DNA of 64,000 bases from Cryptomeria japonica (taxonomy: Eukaryota; Streptophyta; Pinopsida; Cupressales; Cupressaceae), in contig NC_081414.1 of the NCBI RefSeq assembly GCF_030272615.1, positions 765,870,483 through 765,934,482 on the forward strand, in the 5' to 3' direction. Every line of letters begins with the position of its first letter. The first letter of the stretch is position 1. Under the pieces are notes generated by a model. That model searched no databases. It was not told the origin of the DNA and worked only from the letters and a program-made list of their open reading frames with translations. This document shows positions 59,701 to 64,000 of this stretch, piece by piece. The translations under genes were made by a program, and so were the position numbers.

Positions 59701-61437
59701 TTACTAATAGGCACTAAATTGGAGATCCATTCAGGATAATCAATTGGGCGTATGAATCCGACATCCAATAATTTCTCAGGTTCTACTTTAACTAGTAATG
59801 CCACTTGTGGATGCATTTTTCTTAATTTCTGTTTCATTGGCTTTGCCCCTGATTTGACTGTCAAATGATGCATTACCAAATCCGAATCTAATCCAGGCAT
59901 ATCAATGTATGACCATGCAAAGTTGATTTGTCGTTCTTTGAAGAAACTTATGAATTTTGACCTTTTGGACTCTGTCAACGACTGAGCCAGGAATATGTTG
60001 TGTGGAACCTCTTCTGTACCAATGTTTGTTTTGATAGTCTCTTCTACCAACATGGATGACTTTTCCTCATATGATGCTGGGAGAATGTCGAGCCTTCCAT
60101 CTTTAGGTGCCTCAAAGAGGTTTTTGCCCTCAGATACGTCCTTTCTTTTTACTTTTTTGGGGTCAGACAGCACTATAGTGTGGTTTTCACCATAAGACCC
60201 TTGGTTTGTTCTTATTTTCACATTTTTGTGACTAGAAGGTCCAACACCCTCACCAAAATATGCCATGTTATTGAGTTCTATAGTGTATCCCACTTTGTGG
60301 TCTCCAGGGGGAAGATCATCTCATAGGCCAAGATAGTCAATAAAAGCTTCATCATTTTGGAATGTATCAAATTGTGCAGGTCCTTCATGATCCCAGTCAA
60401 TGAGTTGTTGGTGAACAAGGGGAAGGCCTTTAATGTCTTCGAAGTTAGCGGGGCTAAGAGTGAAGATGCAATTATATTCAGGTATGTCAAGGTAATTATC
60501 GAGGTCATCGATGGCACTCTCCTCATCAGTCTCAATCGTGAATGAATCCAAATTATCATTACTAGTAGTGCATTCTGGGACAGGTGTTCTCATCCTATGT
60601 GATTTCAACCTAGAACCTTGAGACAAGGACTGTGTGGAATCCTCATGGGTTGTTCCTTGACCAACTTTGAACTTTTTATAAAATTCCTCTTCTTCTGTGG
60701 GTTCATCTGGCTCTCTGAATGTCTTGGTGAGCTCGTAGTCACTGGAGGATTTGTCTGAACCCCATTCCCATTTGTTGGAGTCTGTGGAATAGCGATCCTC
60801 TTGTTGAATTTTGGCAGCTTTGATTTGTAAGGCTTCTTCTGTCCTTTGAGTGTGTACCTTGGAAGCTAGGAAACCAAGTCCTTTCGAACATTCCTTTTTG
60901 AAAGTCAATTCAGGTTGTAAAGGTTCAATGATTCCTTCCTTTCGAAACCCAAGAGGGCTTTTTCCATCATACCCAAATTTTTGGAGAATCTTGAAGCCTT
61001 CGCCATATTTCTCACATGGTAGACTGATGTGATTTTGTGTGTCATCTTAAATGTCTTTGTAGAGCATTTTGTATAAGTCTTCCTCTTCCAATTCGCCCCA
61101 TCTTTGAAAGATAGTAGGGTCCCATTTGAGTACCACGATGGATACTTGCTTGTTAGGATGTGGTCTTCCATATTCTTTTGGGGAACTCATGACTTGTCAT
61201 AAGTACATGGTCTGATTTAAAGTGTATTCCCCCATGCCTTTGTCTTGAAATCTGCCTTTAAGCTCACCTTGTTTTGATGTCGAAGGTTTTAATGACTCAG
61301 GATAAATGTATGCCAAAGAAGGAACAGCTTCACGATTACTGGGAATGATGGTCTCAGTTTTTGATCTCAAGTTATTGCAGTATATGAATGGATTAGGATC
61401 ACCATTAACTGTTACCTCTATTCCATTGTGAGGAAGT
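56760..61437 (-). pseudogene. Gypsy-3 pol (Tat lineage), one frame with nonsense codons
   Basis: A single minus-strand frame of ~1560 codons. A G-patch-like block (GFKILQKFGYDGK, PLGFRKEGIIEPL) is at about 61010-60920. Reverse transcriptase is at 59950-59140, with SYIDMPGLDSDLVMHHL, PNIDLIVD, PFGLKNAGATYQRAM and intact YVDDLL. RNase H follows (AKGKEKIVYYISRTLVGYEL, YTPIERACLAVVFASHKLRH) at 58900-58750. A second, archaeal-type RNase H is at 58500-58335 (LYFDNS, TNNIAEYEALTTGL). The integrase has a zinc finger (HEGICGPHA, CKKCQIHGD) and core with GLDLIGK, ITDNGCPF and GNGQAEASNK (catalytic D, D, E all present) at 57830-57300, then WLGPYIIT and LRRFYT at the end. Stops (for example 61194, 60318, 59475, 59139, 57045) interrupt it; no frameshift was found. 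The 5' part is truncated by Gypsy-4. Confidence 0.92.
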
Positions 61438-62681
61438 TGTAGCATCCTAAAATTGCAACACTTGCAATTTCGACCGCATTTGGGTCTTCACGATGGCGAC
61501 GCAACACTAAACCTAAATGGAGACCCTGAAACTTGTCCATGACATCAAAAACTACATTTTCTTGTACCCTGGCCTGATCCTCCTTGCACCCTGCTATCCC
61601 GGGAGGTGGGACCAAAGCACCCAGCGCCTAGTGCCCTAGTCCCCTAGGACCATGGCGCCCAGCGCCCTGGTCCCTGGCCCTATTTTGGTCCCAGTCTCTT
61701 ATGGGGCTTCGGGTCTTTTAGTTTGCAAATTGGAAAATATTGTTTCCTGGTCGGCCTAAGGTCGGAAAAATCAGTCTATCAACCCTAATTGGCAAGTATA
61801 TAAACTACATTTCCTCTCCCATTTTAAAGGATGGGAAAAAAGGTGGAAGCGATACTCAAATACTCAAGCATTCAAGCATTCAAGCATTCCTTCAAGCAAT
61901 TGATCATTCTAAGTCTCCATTCAAGGCTAGGTGTTGCATTCAAGACAAGGATTCAACCATTGAAGAGGAGATCACATACCACATACCACATACAACATAC
62001 AACATACAACAACATCTACACCTTCGCATGTAAGAATACAAACATTCTTACAACAAGGTACTAGTACTTGTTTTACATTACAATCATTTTACATTTACAG
62101 CATTCTCATTTCTTGGTTAATTCCAAAACTGGGGTTTGACCTAAGGGCAAACCCCTAATCCCTAACCCCCCAATCATCTTCACTTTTCTGTGTGTAGGTT
62201 GCAGGTACGCGGCTGTAATTGAAGATCTAGAATCCTTGTGCAGAGACGAACAGATCCCCCTTCGTTTCGCGGATTTTTCGGAGGACCGTGTGCATGCCAG
62301 GCGCCATCATCCCATCAACTTTCACTCAAATTTGCAGGACAGCACCGTCTCGACATTTTACTGCTAATTCCAGGTCTGCAGCTTCATCCTATATCCCTAT
62401 CTCAGTTTATAAGCGAATCTTTCTCACTTTCTATGCATTCCTAGCTTGATCCTTCTATCTACATTCTTTACAAAAGAGGGTAGCCTTGCTGTCTTAACCC
62501 TTGAAACTCATTTATAATCCAATCTTGCATTGTGTGGGATTGGATCTTGTGGGCTTCAACCCCTCTTTTGAATGTAAAGTCTCCCCTAAGTGAAAACCGT
62601 CAACCCTAGTGACCTCCTTCCCCTCTCCTTGGAGTGGTGGGGGGGAACACTTAGGGTTCGCTCATGATTTTCCGCTTTACA
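61438..62681 (+). repeat. Gypsy-4 5' LTR
   Basis: TGTAGCATCCTAAAATTGC to GCTTTACA. U3 holds GC-rich words GCGCC(C/T)AGCGCC near 61620-61670. Downstream of the TATA box are a 9-bp tandem repeat AAGCATTCA (about 61865-61890) and an ACATACA(AC) run (about 61985-62010). Minus-strand open frames at 61418-61615 are by-products of this LTR. Confidence 0.8.
61797..61804 (+). promoter_or_regulatory. Likely TATA box of Gypsy-4 LTR
   Basis: TATATAAA, about 360 bp into the LTR, upstream of C/A-rich sequence, a position suited to the U3 promoter that transcribes the element. No experimental start is known. Confidence 0.6.
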
Positions 62682-62682
62682 T

Positions 62683-62704
62683 TTTGGTGAACCCGACGTG
62701 AACA
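62683..62704 (+). other. Gypsy-4 primer-binding site
   Basis: TTTGGTGAACCCGACGTGAA follows the LTR end TTTACA after a short gap. The TGGTGA..CC.GACGTGAAC form is one used by Tat-type plant Gypsy elements. I do not assign the tRNA species. Confidence 0.65.
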
Positions 62705-63860
62705 TCCTTTCTGATTATTCATGGTTGGATCTGAAAATTGGATGCCTTGATTACATTTCCATGTTTGATCTTTTGCAAATTTTAGAGGTTAATTGCATAA
62801 AACCCTAAATTTTCTTTCTAGTAATTGAGCTTGCGAAATGTTTAATGGTTAATGCTTGTTTCAGATTTACCCTTCTATTGCAAACTATCAATTCATATTT
62901 GTGCTTTAATTCTAAAAATTAAGTGGTTAAGTTTCAAAACCCTAATTTTTAAAAACCCTCTTGATTCAACCGTTGACTGACAATTTCACTAATCAAAACA
63001 TCTCCAAATCAGCTGTAACTTTGGATTCCGCAATAAAATCATAATATCTTTCATCCCTGAAAATTTGGAAAAAAGTTGCGAGGACCGTGTGCACTCCAGG
63101 CGCCATCGTCCCCGACATTTTTTCTGAAATTTCGGGAGCTAGATCTTACTGTATTTTTATGCTAAAATCCAAAATTTTGGCTGATTTTATCAATTACAAC
63201 ACTTTCAAAATTAAAGTCAAAGTTGGTCTAGTGATTGCTTGGATTAAGGCTTCTAATCATTCAAAAATTGGTGAAATTGAAATTTTGTGTCAAAATTATG
63301 TTCTTACTGTCCTAAATCTGAAAAGTGTGTCGGCATTCATTCGAAATTTCAGTGCTTTATTCAAATTCTTGCAATTTGTGACTTTTGAAATTAAGTGCTT
63401 AATTATACCAACTTTGATTTTCGCTTTCAAAATTGAATTTTGCGTGAAATTGAGTCAACTTTTAAAATTCAAAACTTGCATTGCTCTTAACATTCCCTCT
63501 AAAATCATAAAATTCAAAATTTCAGTTTCCCTCTCTTTTTCAAAATTCAAATTTTGCATTTTTCGACAATTTTGGTAGGGTTCAATTTCGAGATTGCAAC
63601 TTTAATTTGGCCTATCTACAGATCATAAAATCACTCAATTTTTTTAGATTAGCTCTAAAATCATCATAACTTTCATCCCTGCAAATTTCAAAAAAAGTTG
63701 CGAGGACCATGTGCACTTCGAGCGCCACGGTCCCTGACATTTTTTCCGAAATTTTGGGAGATTGTCGTGATTGCATTTAACAGCTTAAATCTAGGAGATT
63801 GGCTGATTTTACTGAAATTTGCTACCTCAAAATTCAAAATCTTCTCTCTTTCTCTAGTGC
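62705..63860 (+). other. Gypsy-4 leader with repeated ~105-bp module
   Basis: Untranslated leader. A ~105-bp module recurs at about 63037-63142 and 63657-63762 (shared words CTTTCATCCCTG, AAAAAGTTGCGAGGACC, GACATTTTTTC(T/C)GAAATTT). A shorter copy of its core (GAGGACCGTGTGCATGCCAG) lies inside the LTR at 62281. The open frame at 63087-63578 has no recognisable motif. Confidence 0.7.
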
Positions 63861-64000
63861 ATGAGTTTTACAACAATAAGCCCTACTTACACTATTCCCG
63901 TTAGACGAAGCCTTAGAATTAAGTCTTTCCAAGGTTTAATTACTGAGGAGATGGAACCTAATTTGAATGGCCTTTTTAACGAGGACACGGGTAATTCCTC
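63861..64000 (+). CDS. Gypsy-4 gag, first ~46 codons (runs off the window)
   Basis: An open frame begins with ATG at 63861 (MSFTTISPTYTIPVRRSLRI) and continues through EEMEPNLNGLFNEDTGN to the window edge. A second ATG at 63951 is in the same frame. It follows the LTR, primer-binding site and leader of Gypsy-4, where gag is expected. The N-terminal residues alone do not identify the Gag domain, so the call rests on position. Confidence 0.6.
   Translation, partial: MSFTTISPTYTIPVRRSLRIKSFQGLITEEMEPNLNGLFNEDTGNS

Larger units (their letters stand above)
49991..61437 (-). mobile_element. Gypsy-3: Tat-lineage Ty3/Gypsy with antisense PMD gene
   Basis: The minus-strand pol (61437-56760) shows G-patch-like motif, reverse transcriptase, RNase H, a second archaeal-type RNase H and integrase. 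After pol come a spacer, a plus-strand PMD frame (53118-55058), two minisatellites, a polypurine tract and the 3' LTR (51919-49991). A dual RNase H and an antisense ORF between pol and the 3' LTR are established marks of the Tat lineage. Upstream (gag, 5' LTR) is cut off by the Gypsy-4 insertion at 61438 and lies beyond the window. Confidence 0.85.
61438..64000 (+). mobile_element. Gypsy-4: 5' end of a plus-strand Gypsy element
   Basis: A 1244-bp LTR (61438-62681), a primer-binding site, an ~1.2 kb leader and the start of gag. It interrupts the pol/gag frame of Gypsy-3. The target duplicate, if present, would be GAAGT (61433-61437), but the other end is outside the window. The LTR start resembles that of the 51919 LTR. 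Confidence 0.82.

Noticed and set aside
49991-61437. Gypsy-2 and Gypsy-3 as one very large element
   Set aside because: A polypurine tract and an LTR start at 51919 lie between them, and gag of Gypsy-2 follows the LTR, so they are two units joined through one LTR.
61418-61615. Minus-strand frame as the upstream part of Gypsy-3 pol
   Set aside because: It lies inside the Gypsy-4 LTR, which begins at 61438; only the part below 61438 belongs to Gypsy-3.
63087-63578. A 163-codon protein in the Gypsy-4 leader
   Set aside because: Composition is Phe/Ile/Lys-rich from AT-rich sequence, it overlaps the repeated leader module and lies before the plausible gag start at 63861.

Overview
The window is nuclear DNA of a seed plant. 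It is AT-rich, has no operon-like gene packing, and carries spliced ankyrin/PGG-type plant genes and several generations of plant retrotransposons. The retrotransposon density, the long Tat-type and Copia LTRs and the deep nesting suggest a large, transposon-rich genome such as a conifer; that is inference. I see no intact host gene, no rRNA or tRNA gene and no CRISPR array. Nearly everything I can name is a transposable element or a decayed copy of one ankyrin-PGG gene family.

Left third (1-31,140). Three copies of an ankyrin-repeat/PGG-domain membrane-protein gene are present: ANK1 (597-3305, minus), ANK3 (6388-9808, plus) and ANK2 (28684-31116, minus). All three are broken. ANK3 is split by a small Gypsy element (Gypsy-1, 7462-9423) with a clean 5-bp target duplication. 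ANK2 and ANK3, together with a decayed Copia reverse-transcriptase remnant downstream of each, form an inverted segmental duplication. In the ANK2 arm the Copia remnant is split by a ~5.2 kb L1-type LINE (22638-27826) with a 15-bp target duplication; the ANK3 arm preserves the empty site. Between the arms lies a younger ~5.1 kb Copia element (Copia-1, 13327-18416, minus) with nearly identical LTRs.

Middle (31,140-52,000). After about 4.9 kb without recognisable genes comes Gypsy-2 (minus), which has gag and a retropepsin-like protease but no reverse transcriptase or integrase that I can find. Its gag is split by a 7785-bp Copia element (Copia-2, 40719-48503, plus) with two 1545-bp LTRs and a perfect GATTC target duplication. 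A ~1.9 kb LTR (49991-51919) acts as Gypsy-2's 5' LTR and also sits immediately after a polypurine tract, as the 3' LTR of the next element.

Right part (51,920-64,000). Gypsy-3 (minus) is a Tat-lineage Ty3/Gypsy element: G-patch-like motif, reverse transcriptase, RNase H followed by a second archaeal-type RNase H, then integrase. On the opposite strand, between pol and the 3' LTR, it carries a ~640-codon plant mobile domain (PMD) reading frame flanked by two minisatellites. Its upstream part is cut at 61437 by a plus-strand Gypsy-4, of which only the 5' LTR, primer-binding site, leader and first gag codons lie in the window.

Order of events inferred from nesting: ANK duplication with the Copia remnant, then the LINE and Gypsy-1 insertions; separately Gypsy-2/Gypsy-3, then Copia-2 and Gypsy-4. 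A recurring signature is that Copia-1 pol, Gypsy-3 pol and the PMD frame each stay in one reading frame over kilobases and are interrupted almost only by stop codons reachable by C-to-T or G-to-A changes. The item closest to an unusual system is the antisense PMD gene inside Gypsy-3; antisense ORFs at this position are already known in Tat elements, so it is notable rather than certainly new.
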